The position numbers and the translations under genes were made by a program. A stretch of DNA of 64,000 bases, from positions 30,727 to 94,726 of the forward strand of contig JBBQKI010000003.1 of the NCBI GenBank assembly GCA_038326725.1, in the 5' to 3' direction. Within the stretch, counting starts at the first letter, position 1. Each line of letters starts with the position of its first letter. The stretch comes from JBBQKI01 sp038326725 (lineage in GTDB: Bacteria; Bacteroidota; Bacteroidia; Flavobacteriales; Flavobacteriaceae). Positions 33,936 through 43,251 of the stretch are shown here, piece after piece. Below the pieces are notes generated by a model that had not been told where the DNA came from, searched no databases, and saw nothing but the letters and a program-made list of their open reading frames with translations.

Positions 33936-36428
33936 ATGGGCAAATTCATTTCGGCAATCTTCATTTTCATCATCAGTTTTACCCCGCTTTTCGCCCAACC
34001 CAAAAAACCAAAATCTTCCGAAATATTCCATTCGCTGGAAAAACTCAACTTTTTAGGCTCGACTTTGTACATTGCGGCGCATCCCGATGATGAAAACACC
34101 CGGCTGATTTCCTATTTGGCAAACGACGTAAAAGCACGAACAGCTTATCTTTCGATTACCCGTGGCGATGGCGGACAAAATTTAGTGGGTCCGGAACTTG
34201 GACCACTTTTGGGGGTAATTCGAACTCAGGAATTATTGGAAGCAAGAAAAATTGATGGAGGCGAGCAAATGTTCACCCGTGCCAACGATTTTGGCTATTC
34301 CAAACACCCCGATGAAACTTTTGAAATGTGGAACAAAGAAAACGTACTCAGCGATGTGGTACACGCCATTCGGAAATTCAAACCCGATGTAATCATCAAC
34401 CGTTTCGACCACCGTAGTGCCGGCTCTACACACGGCCATCATACGGCTTCGGCGATGTTGGGTTTAGAAGCTTTTGAAATGGCTGGCGATGCTTCAAAAT
34501 TTCCAGTTTCCGCAAATTCGTTTGGCGTTTGGCAACCCGAACGTTTGTTTTTTAATACTTCATGGTGGTTTTATGGTAGCCAAGAAGCTTTTGAAAAAGC
34601 GGATAAATCAAAACTGATGTCCGTAGAAACGGGGGAATATTTTCCCACACTTGGGCTTTCAAATGGAGAAATGGCGGCCTACAGTCGGAGTATGCATAAA
34701 TCGCAGGGTTTTGGAAGTACCGGAACACGGGGCGGCGAAACAGAATATTTGGAGCTTTTAAAAGGAAAGTTACCACAAAATAACAATGTTTTTGAAGGCA
34801 TAAACACAAATTGGACAAGGCTGGAAGGTGGGAAAGAAATCGGGGAAATCCTAAATCCGTTGAGTGGGAATTTCAATTTTAAAAATCCCTCGGAAATGCT
34901 TCCTTCGCTTCTGAAGGCATATCCTTTGATTTTAAATTTAAAGGATTCGCATTGGCGGGAAATAAAATTGAACCAATTAAAACAGCTTATTTTGGATTGT
35001 GGGGGTATTTTTTTAGAAGCTGTTGCTGAAAAAAAATCCGTTAGTCCCAATGAAAGTTTTCAAATAAAAGTGGAAGCCGTGAACCGAGGAAATACGGCAA
35101 TTATTTTTAAAAATTTGAAAGATTCAAAAGGAGAAAATTTGTTAGTTATTAATGAAAATCTTCCTCCAAACGAAAAGAAAGAAGTTGCCGCGACATTAAT
35201 TTCCAAAAAGCAAATCCCGCGTTATTCCTCGCCCTATTGGTTGATGGAAAAAGGGGAAATAGGAATGTATTCCGTGCCACTACAGCTAATTGGCGTTCCC
35301 GAAACCCCTGCCTTGGAAGAAGTTGTTTTTGAACTTGATTTCGGGGGTTTGGTGATTCCTTTTTCAAAAGCCATTATACATAAATTCAATGATGATGTGG
35401 CCGGGGAAGTATATCAACCTTTTGAGATTTTGCCCGAGGTTACGGTGGCTTTTTCCGAAAAAGTATTGATTTTCGCTTCCAATGAACCCAAGGAAATTCC
35501 CGTTATAATCCGAGCGGGCCGAGACAAAATCAACGGGACGGTTACTTTGCAGCACCCTGGAGGTTGGACGGTTTCTCCTTCACAAACTTATGAGCTTTCC
35601 AGAAAGGGGGAAACGCAAACCCTTATTTTTACTGTCAGCCCGCCCAAGAATCAAAGTGAAGGAATTTTAAAACCGATGGTGCAATTGGGGGATGCTTTTT
35701 TTGATAAGGAATTGCTGGAAATAAAGTATGGTCATATTCCGCCCCAAAGTGTTTTGATGCCCGCGGAGGCAAATTTGGTGCGAATTGATATTGAGAAAAA
35801 GGGACAAAATATTGGTTATATAAATGGAGCCGGCGATGAAGTGCCGGAAAGCCTAAGGCAGATTGGATATACGGTCATTACGATTCCGCCTTCAAAAATA
35901 AATTTAGAAACCCTTAAAAATTTTGACGCCATCGTTGTAGGTATACGGGCTTATAATATGGTTGTGGAACTCGATTTTGCGCAAAATGCCCTTAACAATT
36001 ATGTTGAAAATGGCGGCACTTTAATCGTTCAATACAACACCAGCCGTGAACTGCTCACCAAAAATATTGCTCCCTATCCCCTATCCCTTTCCCGCGACAG
36101 GGTTACGGACGAAGACAGTGAAGTGGAATTTCTCGATTCGAAACATCCCGTTTTAAATTTTCCAAACAAAATAACCCAAGTTGATTTTCAAGGCTGGGTG
36201 CAGGAACGTGGTCTTTATTTTCCCGATGAATGGTCTAATGAATTCACTCCCATTTTGGGAATGAAAGATAAAGGCGATTCACAATCCAAAGGCTCGCTTT
36301 TGGTGGCAAAGCATGGAAAAGGCCATTATATTTATACTGGACTAAGTTTTTTCCGGCAGCTCCCCGCAGGGGTTTCGGGAGCATATCGTTTATTTGCGAA
36401 TCTTTTATCAATTGGAAATAATGGGTGA
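33936..36428 (+). CDS. secreted PIG-L (LmbE-type) deacetylase, multidomain
   Basis: An 830-residue exported protein: signal peptide (cut near PLFAQ), then the zinc-dependent PIG-L deacetylase domain about 38-260 with AHPDDE (48-53) and the metal-binding STHGHH motif. A beta-sandwich region about 370-600 follows, and a C-terminal segment about 600-830 resembles a glutamine-amidotransferase-like or ThuA-like fold (VVGIRAYNMV; KGHYIYTGLSFFRQLPAG). The substrate is probably an N-acetylated sugar or glycoconjugate in the periplasm or outside the cell. The next small gene begins eight bases before its stop. Confidence 0.87.
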   Translation: MGKFISAIFIFIISFTPLFAQPKKPKSSEIFHSLEKLNFLGSTLYIAAHPDDENTRLISYLANDVKARTAYLSITRGDGGQNLVGPELGPLLGVIRTQELLEARKIDGGEQMFTRANDFGYSKHPDETFEMWNKENVLSDVVHAIRKFKPDVIINRFDHRSAGSTHGHHTASAMLGLEAFEMAGDASKFPVSANSFGVWQPERLFFNTSWWFYGSQEAFEKADKSKLMSVETGEYFPTLGLSNGEMAAYSRSMHKSQGFGSTGTRGGETEYLELLKGKLPQNNNVFEGINTNWTRLEGGKEIGEILNPLSGNFNFKNPSEMLPSLLKAYPLILNLKDSHWREIKLNQLKQLILDCGGIFLEAVAEKKSVSPNESFQIKVEAVNRGNTAIIFKNLKDSKGENLLVINENLPPNEKKEVAATLISKKQIPRYSSPYWLMEKGEIGMYSVPLQLIGVPETPALEEVVFELDFGGLVIPFSKAIIHKFNDDVAGEVYQPFEILPEVTVAFSEKVLIFASNEPKEIPVIIRAGRDKINGTVTLQHPGGWTVSPSQTYELSRKGETQTLIFTVSPPKNQSEGILKPMVQLGDAFFDKELLEIKYGHIPPQSVLMPAEANLVRIDIEKKGQNIGYINGAGDEVPESLRQIGYTVITIPPSKINLETLKNFDAIVVGIRAYNMVVELDFAQNALNNYVENGGTLIVQYNTSRELLTKNIAPYPLSLSRDRVTDEDSEVEFLDSKHPVLNFPNKITQVDFQGWVQERGLYFPDEWSNEFTPILGMKDKGDSQSKGSLLVAKHGKGHYIYTGLSFFRQLPAGVSGAYRLFANLLSIGNNG

Positions 36429-36531
36429 GGAAAAACAAAAATTCATTTGGAAATTCAGATATACCTTGGTGTTGGTGGTCAATGCATTATATATCTGGTT
36501 TTTTTATTATTTAATGCAAACCTACGCTTGA
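36421..36531 (+). CDS. 36-residue single-helix membrane protein upstream of a symporter
   Basis: A very short gene read directly from the sequence. ATG 36421 overlaps the last eight bases of the deacetylase gene, and the stop TGA at 36529-36531 is one base before the symporter ATG at 36533. The product starts MGEEKQKFIWKFRYT, a charged basic cytoplasmic end, followed by a helix (VLVVNALYIWFFYYLM). The exact packing between two real genes and the membrane profile support a real protein, perhaps an accessory subunit of the symporter, as small partners (DUF4212-like) are known for other SSS transporters. No family recognised. Confidence 0.65.
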   Translation: MGEEKQKFIWKFRYTLVLVVNALYIWFFYYLMQTYA

Positions 36532-36532
36532 T

Positions 36533-38254
36533 ATGCACCAAATAGATTGGATTGTCCTCATCGGAACCCTAGTTTTTATAGTGCTTTACGGCACCTATAA
36601 AGCCCGAAAGAATACGGACGTCACCGATTATTTAAAAGGGGGCAGCAGTGCCAATTGGTGGACCATTGGCCTAAGCGTTATGGCTACACAGGCCAGTGCC
36701 ATTACATTTTTATCAACACCAGGGCAGGCTTACCACGACGGGATGGGGTTTGTACAGTTTTACTTTGGGCTACCCATTGCGATGGTCATTATTTGTTTGG
36801 TGTTTATCCCTATTTATCATAAGCTGAAAGTTTTTACCGCTTATGAATATCTGGAAACCCGTTTTGATTTAAAGACCCGTACCCTAACCGCAATCTTGTT
36901 TTTGACGCAAAGGGGACTCGCGGCAGGAATTACCATTTTTGCGCCTTCCATTATTTTATCTGCCGTGCTGGGTTGGAACTTGATACAACTGAATATTATC
37001 ATTGGGGCCTTGGTTATCATATACACCGTAAGCGGCGGCACCAAAGCGGTTAGTGTTACCCACAAACAACAAATGGCTGTTATTTTTGGGGGAATGTTTT
37101 TGGCTTTTTTATTGATTTTGAATTATTTGCCCCTTGATATTTCCTTTACCAAAGCTTTGGAAATTGCAGGCGCGAACGGCAAAATGGATATTCTCGATTT
37201 TTCGTTCAGTTTTGAAAATCCCTATACTTTTTGGAGCGGCATCATTGGCGGGACTTTTTTGGCCCTTTCGTATTTTGGGACAGACCAAAGCCAGGTGCAG
37301 CGATACCTTTCCGGGGCTTCGCTAAAGCAAAGCCAAATGGGGATGATCTTTAATGGTTTGGTAAAAGTGCCGATGCAGTTCTTCATCCTTTTGGTGGGGA
37401 TCATGGTTTTTGTTTTTTATCAGTTCAATAGTTCGCCCCTGCATTTTAACCCTGCAGCGGTGAAAAATGTAATGAATTCGGAATACGCTTTGGAATATAA
37501 AGCTTTGGAAGCGGAAAAATCGGTATTGGACAAACAACTTTCCGCAACACAGATTCGCTATTCAAAAAGCGAAAATGATTCGGAAAAAGCAAGTTTTGCA
37601 AATAAAATAAAAAACATTTCCAAGGCTGAAGAAAACTTAAGGGAAAAATCGGTGGCGGTCATAAAAAAAGCAAGCCCAAATGCTGAAACCAATGATAAGG
37701 ATTACGTTTTCATCCATTTTATTTTGAACAACCTGCCCCGTGGGGTCATCGGCCTTTTGTTGGCCGTTATATTTTGTGCTGCCATGTCTTCAACCGCATC
37801 GGAGTTGAACGCTCTGGGCTCCACCACGGCAATTGACCTTTACAAGCGCAACATTCCCGGGCGCGGGCCTAAACATTATGTTGCGGCCTCTCGCTGGTTT
37901 ACTTTGCTTTGGGGTGTCGTGGCGGTTTTGATAGCTTGCGTGGCCAATCTTTTTGAAAACCTGATTCAATTGGTAAACATTATTGGCTCTATTTTTTACG
38001 GGAACATTTTGGGGGTTTTCCTGTTGGCCTTCTTTTTTAAATATGTAAAAAGCATGTCGGTTTTCATTGCCGCATTAATAAACCAAGGTTTAGTGCTGGC
38101 CTTGTTCTTTTTGGACAAATATGAATACATCAACCTCCCCTATTTATGGTTGAATTTTGTGGGTTGCGCCACGGTGATCCTCATTGCGTTTTTGCTGCAG
38201 TTTTTGTTTAAGGGGAAAGATTTAACGCCAGAAACAAGAGTTCCCGAAGTTTAG
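36533..38254 (+). CDS. sodium:solute symporter (SSS family)
   Basis: A 573-residue polytopic symporter of the SSS (SLC5) family with about 13 helices. It starts MHQIDWIVLIGTLVFIVLYG and carries the core helix-1 GGSSANWWTIGLSVMATQASAITFLSTPGQAYHDG stretch and the later ALSYFGTDQSQVQRYLSG sequence, the family signature near helix 7. A charged, coiled-coil-like insertion of about 80 residues (about 315-390) lies between helices in the middle of the protein; helix 9-10 follows with AAMSSTASELNALGST. The substrate (sugar, sialic acid or similar) cannot be read from sequence. It is tightly preceded by the 36-residue protein and the deacetylase. Confidence 0.9.
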   Translation: MHQIDWIVLIGTLVFIVLYGTYKARKNTDVTDYLKGGSSANWWTIGLSVMATQASAITFLSTPGQAYHDGMGFVQFYFGLPIAMVIICLVFIPIYHKLKVFTAYEYLETRFDLKTRTLTAILFLTQRGLAAGITIFAPSIILSAVLGWNLIQLNIIIGALVIIYTVSGGTKAVSVTHKQQMAVIFGGMFLAFLLILNYLPLDISFTKALEIAGANGKMDILDFSFSFENPYTFWSGIIGGTFLALSYFGTDQSQVQRYLSGASLKQSQMGMIFNGLVKVPMQFFILLVGIMVFVFYQFNSSPLHFNPAAVKNVMNSEYALEYKALEAEKSVLDKQLSATQIRYSKSENDSEKASFANKIKNISKAEENLREKSVAVIKKASPNAETNDKDYVFIHFILNNLPRGVIGLLLAVIFCAAMSSTASELNALGSTTAIDLYKRNIPGRGPKHYVAASRWFTLLWGVVAVLIACVANLFENLIQLVNIIGSIFYGNILGVFLLAFFFKYVKSMSVFIAALINQGLVLALFFLDKYEYINLPYLWLNFVGCATVILIAFLLQFLFKGKDLTPETRVPEV

Positions 38255-38299
38255 ATAAAAAAAATCCAAGAAACATAGAATTTCATTTTCCCATTAAAG

Positions 38300-38327
38300 A
38301 AAAGGCCGTCCTTCCGGACAGCCTTTT
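38300..38327. terminator. bidirectional terminator between convergent genes
   Basis: AAAAGGCCGTCC (38300-38311) and GGACAGCCTTTT (38316-38327) pair with one A-C mismatch in plus-strand RNA that becomes a U-G wobble in minus-strand RNA. T-rich tails follow on both sides. Confidence 0.75.
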
Positions 38328-38349
38328 TCAATTTTAAGGAAATACCAAT

Positions 38350-39195
38350 TTACAAGGCTCCCCATTCTTTTAAAGATTTTGTGTTCAAGGCCACATAATC
38401 CTGATTGCCCGCTGTCTTTGCCAACTCCAAGGATTTCTGTGCGGCTTTGATGGCCCCGGCTTTATCACCTGCTTTTGCATAAATCAAAGATTGTTGTCTG
38501 ATTTGCCAAAAAGGGGCTTTTTCATTCATGGATATTGATTTGTCAATCCAAATTTTTGCTTGGTTAATGTCTTTTCCAGCTTCCAAATAATAAACGGCAG
38601 AAGAAAAATAATCATCGGCCGTTGGGCCGTTCATAGCGCGGTCTATGCTGGCCGAAACAGTTGCATCGGTACTGAATTTAATGGGCACGCCCACATACGC
38701 TTTTTCCCAAAGGATACCAAGATCGGCAGATGCATTGCTTAGGTCGTCAAAAGACATGGTGAACGTTTCCACGCTCATGTCCATCGGGATAACGGGTACG
38801 GTAACCATGGCAGCTACTTTGCTTTCGTCCCATTTCTCTGGGGTTCCCCAGTTTTCGGAATCGCTATAAAAATAAACTTCCCAATTTTGGGGTCCGGGTT
38901 TGGTGAAAATAGCATACGTCCCGGCTTTCACTTCTTTACCGCCAATTTCCACTTTATCGCTAAAGGTAATCGTACTGTTCTTGTTAGCCCCAGTACGCCA
39001 CATGGCATTAAAAGGCACCAAACTTCCAAAAATGGTGCGGCCTTTCATTGAAGGACGTGAATACTCAAGAGTAACATCGGTCAACCCTACTTTTTGTTCG
39101 ATTTTTTGAAAAGGACTTGGTTGAGGGGTTTCGATTTGAGCTAAAGCATTAACGGAAAATGCAATGGCGCAAATTAAAATAATAAACTTTTTCAT
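38350..39195 (-). CDS. DUF2911 domain-containing secreted protein with TPR-like tail
   Basis: A 281-residue exported protein: signal peptide (cut near NALAQ), DUF2911 domain about 30-185 (SPFQKIEQKVGLTDVTLEYSRPSMKGRTIFG; MWRTGANKNSTITFSDKV), and a C-terminal pair of TPR-like helices (AKIWIDKSISMNEKAPFWQIRQQSLIYAKAG). DUF2911 proteins are common in Bacteroidota and lack a firm function. It stands alone, convergent with the symporter and sharing its terminator. Confidence 0.85.
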   Translation of the reverse strand: MKKFIILICAIAFSVNALAQIETPQPSPFQKIEQKVGLTDVTLEYSRPSMKGRTIFGSLVPFNAMWRTGANKNSTITFSDKVEIGGKEVKAGTYAIFTKPGPQNWEVYFYSDSENWGTPEKWDESKVAAMVTVPVIPMDMSVETFTMSFDDLSNASADLGILWEKAYVGVPIKFSTDATVSASIDRAMNGPTADDYFSSAVYYLEAGKDINQAKIWIDKSISMNEKAPFWQIRQQSLIYAKAGDKAGAIKAAQKSLELAKTAGNQDYVALNTKSLKEWGAL

Positions 39196-39410
39196 TGGAT
39201 TGTGATTTATGGTTTATATAATGAAACGAAATTACAATTTGGTAATTTTTAAAACGTTAACAAAACCTTAAATTGAATGCTGGGAAAAGTTATTTAACGC
39301 AGCACACATGAGTCATCTTTTAGGATCAATTTTCAGGATTGAGGATATTTCATGCTGTTAAATATTCCCGAAATCCCTTCAAATAATAGAAAACAAATGT
39401 ATTTTAGAAC

Positions 39411-39875
39411 ATGAATATTTTTACCCTTCACACCAAACAAAATCTGCCCATTTCTATGGAAAACGCCTGGGATTTTTTTTCAGATCCCAAAAATTTAGGG
39501 CACATTACCCCGCCCCATTTGGGGTTTAAAATCCTTTCGGAAGACAGGCCCATGTACGCTGGGCAAATTATTGAATACACGGTTACTCCCCTTTTAGGCA
39601 TTAAAATGAATTGGGTTTCCGAAATAACTCATGTGGACCGGCCTAGCTTTTTTGTGGACGAACAGCGGTTTGGCCCCTATTCGCTTTGGCATCACAAACA
39701 TTTTATAAAGGAAATTGACAATGGCGTGGAAATCGAGGATATTGTCCACTATAAACTGCCCATGGGTTTTCTTGGGGAATGGGTACATCCCTTTTTGGTA
39801 AAACCGAAACTGGACGAGATATTTAAATTCCGTAAAGAAAAATTGATTGAATTATTCGGGGATTTTAAACCCTGA
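39411..39875 (+). CDS. SRPBCC family protein linked to photolyase
   Basis: A 154-residue START/SRPBCC fold protein with no signal peptide (FTLHTKQNLPISMENAWDFFSDPKNLGHITPP; DIVHYKLPMGFLGEWVHPFLVKPKLDEIF). Such proteins bind hydrophobic ligands in a deep cavity. In Flavobacteriia this gene is regularly next to photolyase or cryptochrome genes, as here, with a 25-base gap, suggesting a light- or pigment-related function, but the ligand is unknown. Confidence 0.82.
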   Translation: MNIFTLHTKQNLPISMENAWDFFSDPKNLGHITPPHLGFKILSEDRPMYAGQIIEYTVTPLLGIKMNWVSEITHVDRPSFFVDEQRFGPYSLWHHKHFIKEIDNGVEIEDIVHYKLPMGFLGEWVHPFLVKPKLDEIFKFRKEKLIELFGDFKP

Positions 39876-39900
39876 TTTGAAAACTTGACCCAATAATTTA

Positions 39901-41205
39901 ATGAAAGATAAAGTAAACGTTTTTTGGTTTAGAAGGGATTTAAGGCTGAAGGACAATGTTGGTTTTTACAAAGCCCTTCATGGAAAATTCCCCGTGTTGC
40001 CCATTTTTATTTTTGATACAGAAATTTTGGAGAGCCTGCCAAAGGATGATGCACGGGTGAGCTTTATATTTAAAACCCTTCTGGAAATGCGCATCGAGCT
40101 TAAAAAAGAAGGCGCTGGTTTAGGGCTTTTTCATGGGAAACCTAAAGAAGTTTTCGAGAGAATTATTTCTGAATTCAATGTTCAAAACGTGATTGCGAAC
40201 CACGATTATGAACCTTATGCCAAAAAGCGTGATTCCGAAATGGAAAAATTTTTATCAGAAAAAAACATTGGTTTTTTCACTTTTAAGGATCAGGTTGTTT
40301 TTGAAAAAGATGAAGTTTTAAAGCAGGATGGTAAACCCTATTTGGTTTACACCCCTTATATGAAAGCGTGGAAGGAAAAATTCAGGAAAGAGAACAACCT
40401 TAGCATTTATGATACTTCCCGAGATTTTGATGCGCTTTTGAAAAATCAGGATTTGCCCAATTTGAGCTTGGCGGATATAGGTTTTGAAAAATCCAATATT
40501 CCAGTTCCCGATTACAAAACAAGCCCTACTTTAATCAAAAATTACCAAAAAACCCGCAATTTCCCTGATGAAGACGGCACTTCTCGATTGGGGCCCCACC
40601 TTCGTTTCGGGACGGTGAGCATTCGGGAAATAGTCAAAAAAGCTATAACCGAAAATAATGAAACCTTTTGGCAGGAATTGATTTGGCGTGAATTTTTTAT
40701 GCAGATACTTTGGCATTTTCCGGACACCGTTGAGTCAGCTTTTAAAAAACAATACGACCGGATCCAATGGAGAAACAATGAAACAGAATTCAAAAAATGG
40801 AAGGAAGGAAACACCGGCTACCCGATTGTGGATGCCGGGATGCGCCAATTGGACCAAACCGGCTATATGCACAACCGAGTACGAATGGTGACGGCGAGTT
40901 TTCTTTGCAAGCATTTGTTGATTGATTGGCGTTGGGGCGAAGCCTATTTTGCAGAAAAACTTTTGGATTACGAACTTTCAAGTAATGTTGGCAATTGGCA
41001 ATGGGCGGCGGGCAGTGGTGTGGATTCGGCGCCATATTTCAGGATTTTCAATCCAAGCCTGCAACTTGAAAAATTTGATAAAGACAAAAAATACATAAAA
41101 AAATGGGTAAAAGAATTCGGTACGCCGGAATATCCCCCGGAAATGGTAGTACACAAAGATGTACGGGAACGGGCTTTGGACGTTTATAAAAATGCTGTTT
41201 CTTGA
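39901..41205 (+). CDS. phrB: deoxyribodipyrimidine photolyase (cryptochrome/photolyase family)
   Basis: A 434-residue enzyme that repairs UV-induced pyrimidine dimers using light and FADH2. The N-terminal antenna domain begins VNVFWFRRDLRLKDNVG. The FAD-binding domain includes TSRLGPHLRFGTVSIREI, FWQELIWREFFMQIL, NTGYPIVDAGMRQLDQTGYMHNRVRM and LSSNVGNWQWAAGSGVDSAPYFRIFNP, the class I signatures including the tryptophan electron-transfer region. Length is typical of bacterial class I CPD photolyases. It follows the SRPBCC gene, likely in one operon. Confidence 0.93.
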   Translation: MKDKVNVFWFRRDLRLKDNVGFYKALHGKFPVLPIFIFDTEILESLPKDDARVSFIFKTLLEMRIELKKEGAGLGLFHGKPKEVFERIISEFNVQNVIANHDYEPYAKKRDSEMEKFLSEKNIGFFTFKDQVVFEKDEVLKQDGKPYLVYTPYMKAWKEKFRKENNLSIYDTSRDFDALLKNQDLPNLSLADIGFEKSNIPVPDYKTSPTLIKNYQKTRNFPDEDGTSRLGPHLRFGTVSIREIVKKAITENNETFWQELIWREFFMQILWHFPDTVESAFKKQYDRIQWRNNETEFKKWKEGNTGYPIVDAGMRQLDQTGYMHNRVRMVTASFLCKHLLIDWRWGEAYFAEKLLDYELSSNVGNWQWAAGSGVDSAPYFRIFNPSLQLEKFDKDKKYIKKWVKEFGTPEYPPEMVVHKDVRERALDVYKNAVS

Positions 41206-41327
41206 ATTTTTATTTTATAATTTATATATGTTAAAATAATTATAATTTACTATTTACTGTAGTAAGGTTTCCGCAATTTTGTTGCCCTTGCACCGTTTAC
41301 AGAACTAAACTTAAAAACACCCAAATA

Positions 41328-41909
41328 ATGAAACTTTTAATCGTTGTTTCAATAATTTTCTTTTTTGCAAACCATACTATTGCACAGGAGTGGCAGGAAA
41401 GCGAAAATACCTTGGAAGCTCAGTTCAATGAGGTGGTGGAAAAGTCCAATAGTTACCAGGAATACAAAGTAATTAGTAAAATCAAGATTGCAAACCTTCA
41501 GAAAAACATTTTCGATTCCATTGCTGTGTTGAAAAAAGAAATTGCGGCTAGCAAAACTGAATTTGGTAGCCATCAAGAAAAAATTGATTCGCTTTCGCAA
41601 AATCTTTCCACCACAAAATCCGAACTTTTACTTTCAAAAGAGAAAGAAGACGGCATTATTGTTTTCGGTATGCTTACCTCTAAAGCAGCTTATAATACTT
41701 TTATGTGGAGTGTGATTTTGTTATTATTGGTGGCCGGGGGTTTCCTTTTATACAAATATTTGAACAGTCATAAAGTAACAAAGGCTACGGAACTCAAGAT
41801 GGCGGAAATGGAAATTGAACTGGAAGAATCACGCCAAAACAGCATTGAGCGGGAACAACAATTAAGAAGGAAACTTCAGGACGAAATAAACAAGAACAGG
41901 CATAAATAA
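41328..41909 (+). CDS. hypothetical exported coiled-coil membrane protein
   Basis: A 193-residue protein: signal peptide (cut near TIAQ), a periplasmic coiled-coil stretch about 25-110 rich in Glu, Lys and Ser with heptad spacing, a membrane helix about 122-143 (FMWSVILLLLVAGGFLLYKYL), and a cytoplasmic Lys/Glu/Arg-rich helix to the end. Database copies sometimes carry the name of a tRNA methyltransferase; no SPOUT or Rossmann motif supports that. The gene stands alone between photolyase and the convergent murA. Confidence 0.75.
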   Translation: MKLLIVVSIIFFFANHTIAQEWQESENTLEAQFNEVVEKSNSYQEYKVISKIKIANLQKNIFDSIAVLKKEIAASKTEFGSHQEKIDSLSQNLSTTKSELLLSKEKEDGIIVFGMLTSKAAYNTFMWSVILLLLVAGGFLLYKYLNSHKVTKATELKMAEMEIELEESRQNSIEREQQLRRKLQDEINKNRHK

Positions 41910-41919
41910 TGCTAGATTA

Positions 41920-43233
41920 CTAGCTTTCCATCCGAGTAATTTTTGCGCCAATGGCCCTCAACCTTTCGTCAATATTTTCATAGCCACGGTCAATCTGCTC
42001 AATATTATGAATAATACTGGTTCCAGTTGCCGAAAGCGCGGCAATCAATAATGAAATTCCCGCCCTGATATCCGGGGAAACCATGGTGGTGGCTTTTAGA
42101 TGGGATTCGAAATTATGGCCGATAACGGTCGCCCGGTGCGGGTCGCAAAGTATGATTTTGGCACCCATATCAATAAGTTTATCCACAAAGAATAAACGGC
42201 TTTCAAACATTTTTTGATGAATCAACACACTCCCTTTTGCTTGGGTGCAAACCACTAAGACAATGCTTAATAAATCGGGTGTAAAACCGGGCCATGGCGC
42301 ATCTGCAACGGTTAAAATAGAGCCATCAATGTAACCCTGTATTTCATATTCCTTTTGGGATGGAATAAAAATATCATCCCCTTTTTTTTCCAATTTTATT
42401 CCCAATTTTCTAAAAGTATCCGGTATCAATCCCAGATTTTCCCAACTTACATCTTTAATGGTAATCTCGCTTCGGGTCATTGCGGCAAGTCCTATCCAAC
42501 TACCAATTTCCACCATATCGGGCAATACTTTATGAGTACAGCCTTTTAAATTTTTTACTCCTTCAATGACCAACAAATTAGACCCAACGCCTGTAATTTT
42601 TGCCCCCATTGCGTTCAGCATTTTGCAGAGTTGCTGTAAATATGGTTCGCAGGCAGCATTGTAAATAGTGGTGGTTCCCTTCGCCAAAACCGCTGCCATT
42701 ACTATATTGGCAGTACCTGTAACGGAGGCTTGGTCCAAAAGCATGTAAGTCCCGGTCAAACCATTGGGGGCTTCCACCCCATAAAAACGTTCTTCTTTGT
42801 TATATCGGAATTTTGCTCCCAGACTTATAAATCCTTCAAAATGGGTGTCCAGCCTTCGCCTTCCAATTTTATCGCCTCCCGGTCGAGGAATATATCCTTT
42901 CCCAAAACGTGCCAACAAAGGACCAACAATCATAATGGAACCCCGTAACGAACTGCCTTCCTGTTTGAAAAGATCGGAAGTCAAATAATCCAAGTTTAAA
43001 TCATCGGCTTGAAAAGCAAATTTTCCCTTACCCAATTTTTGGATTTTTACGCCCAGATTCCCTAAAATTTCTATCAATTTGTTGACATCCCGGATGTCCG
43101 GAATGTTTTCGATGATTACTTCGTCGGGGGTGAGCAATACGGCACAAAGGATTTGGAGGGCTTCGTTTTTTGCGCCTTGCGGGTAAATACTTCCTTTTAG
43201 TTTATGCCCGCCTTCAATTTGAAAAGTTGCCAT
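41920..43233 (-). CDS. murA: UDP-N-acetylglucosamine 1-carboxyvinyltransferase
   Basis: A 437-residue enzyme of the first committed step of peptidoglycan synthesis, adding enolpyruvate from phosphoenolpyruvate to UDP-GlcNAc. The N-terminus carries the PEP-binding lysine in SIYPQGAKNEAL (Lys22, Asn23), and the inside-out barrel repeats are visible. The active-site loop reads PRPGGDKIGRRRLDTH, so the usual cysteine (Cys115 in E. coli, GGCTIGAR) is replaced by Asp121 (codon 42871-42873). That change is known to confer fosfomycin insensitivity in other bacteria. The DUF4290 gene is 18 bases upstream on the same strand. Confidence 0.95.
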   Translation of the reverse strand: MATFQIEGGHKLKGSIYPQGAKNEALQILCAVLLTPDEVIIENIPDIRDVNKLIEILGNLGVKIQKLGKGKFAFQADDLNLDYLTSDLFKQEGSSLRGSIMIVGPLLARFGKGYIPRPGGDKIGRRRLDTHFEGFISLGAKFRYNKEERFYGVEAPNGLTGTYMLLDQASVTGTANIVMAAVLAKGTTTIYNAACEPYLQQLCKMLNAMGAKITGVGSNLLVIEGVKNLKGCTHKVLPDMVEIGSWIGLAAMTRSEITIKDVSWENLGLIPDTFRKLGIKLEKKGDDIFIPSQKEYEIQGYIDGSILTVADAPWPGFTPDLLSIVLVVCTQAKGSVLIHQKMFESRLFFVDKLIDMGAKIILCDPHRATVIGHNFESHLKATTMVSPDIRAGISLLIAALSATGTSIIHNIEQIDRGYENIDERLRAIGAKITRMES

Positions 43234-43251
43234 GTGATTGGAGAAATGAAG

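Noticed and set aside
41328..41909. tRNA (guanine-N1)-methyltransferase
   Set aside because: A signal peptide, coiled coil and single membrane helix are present, with no methyltransferase motif.
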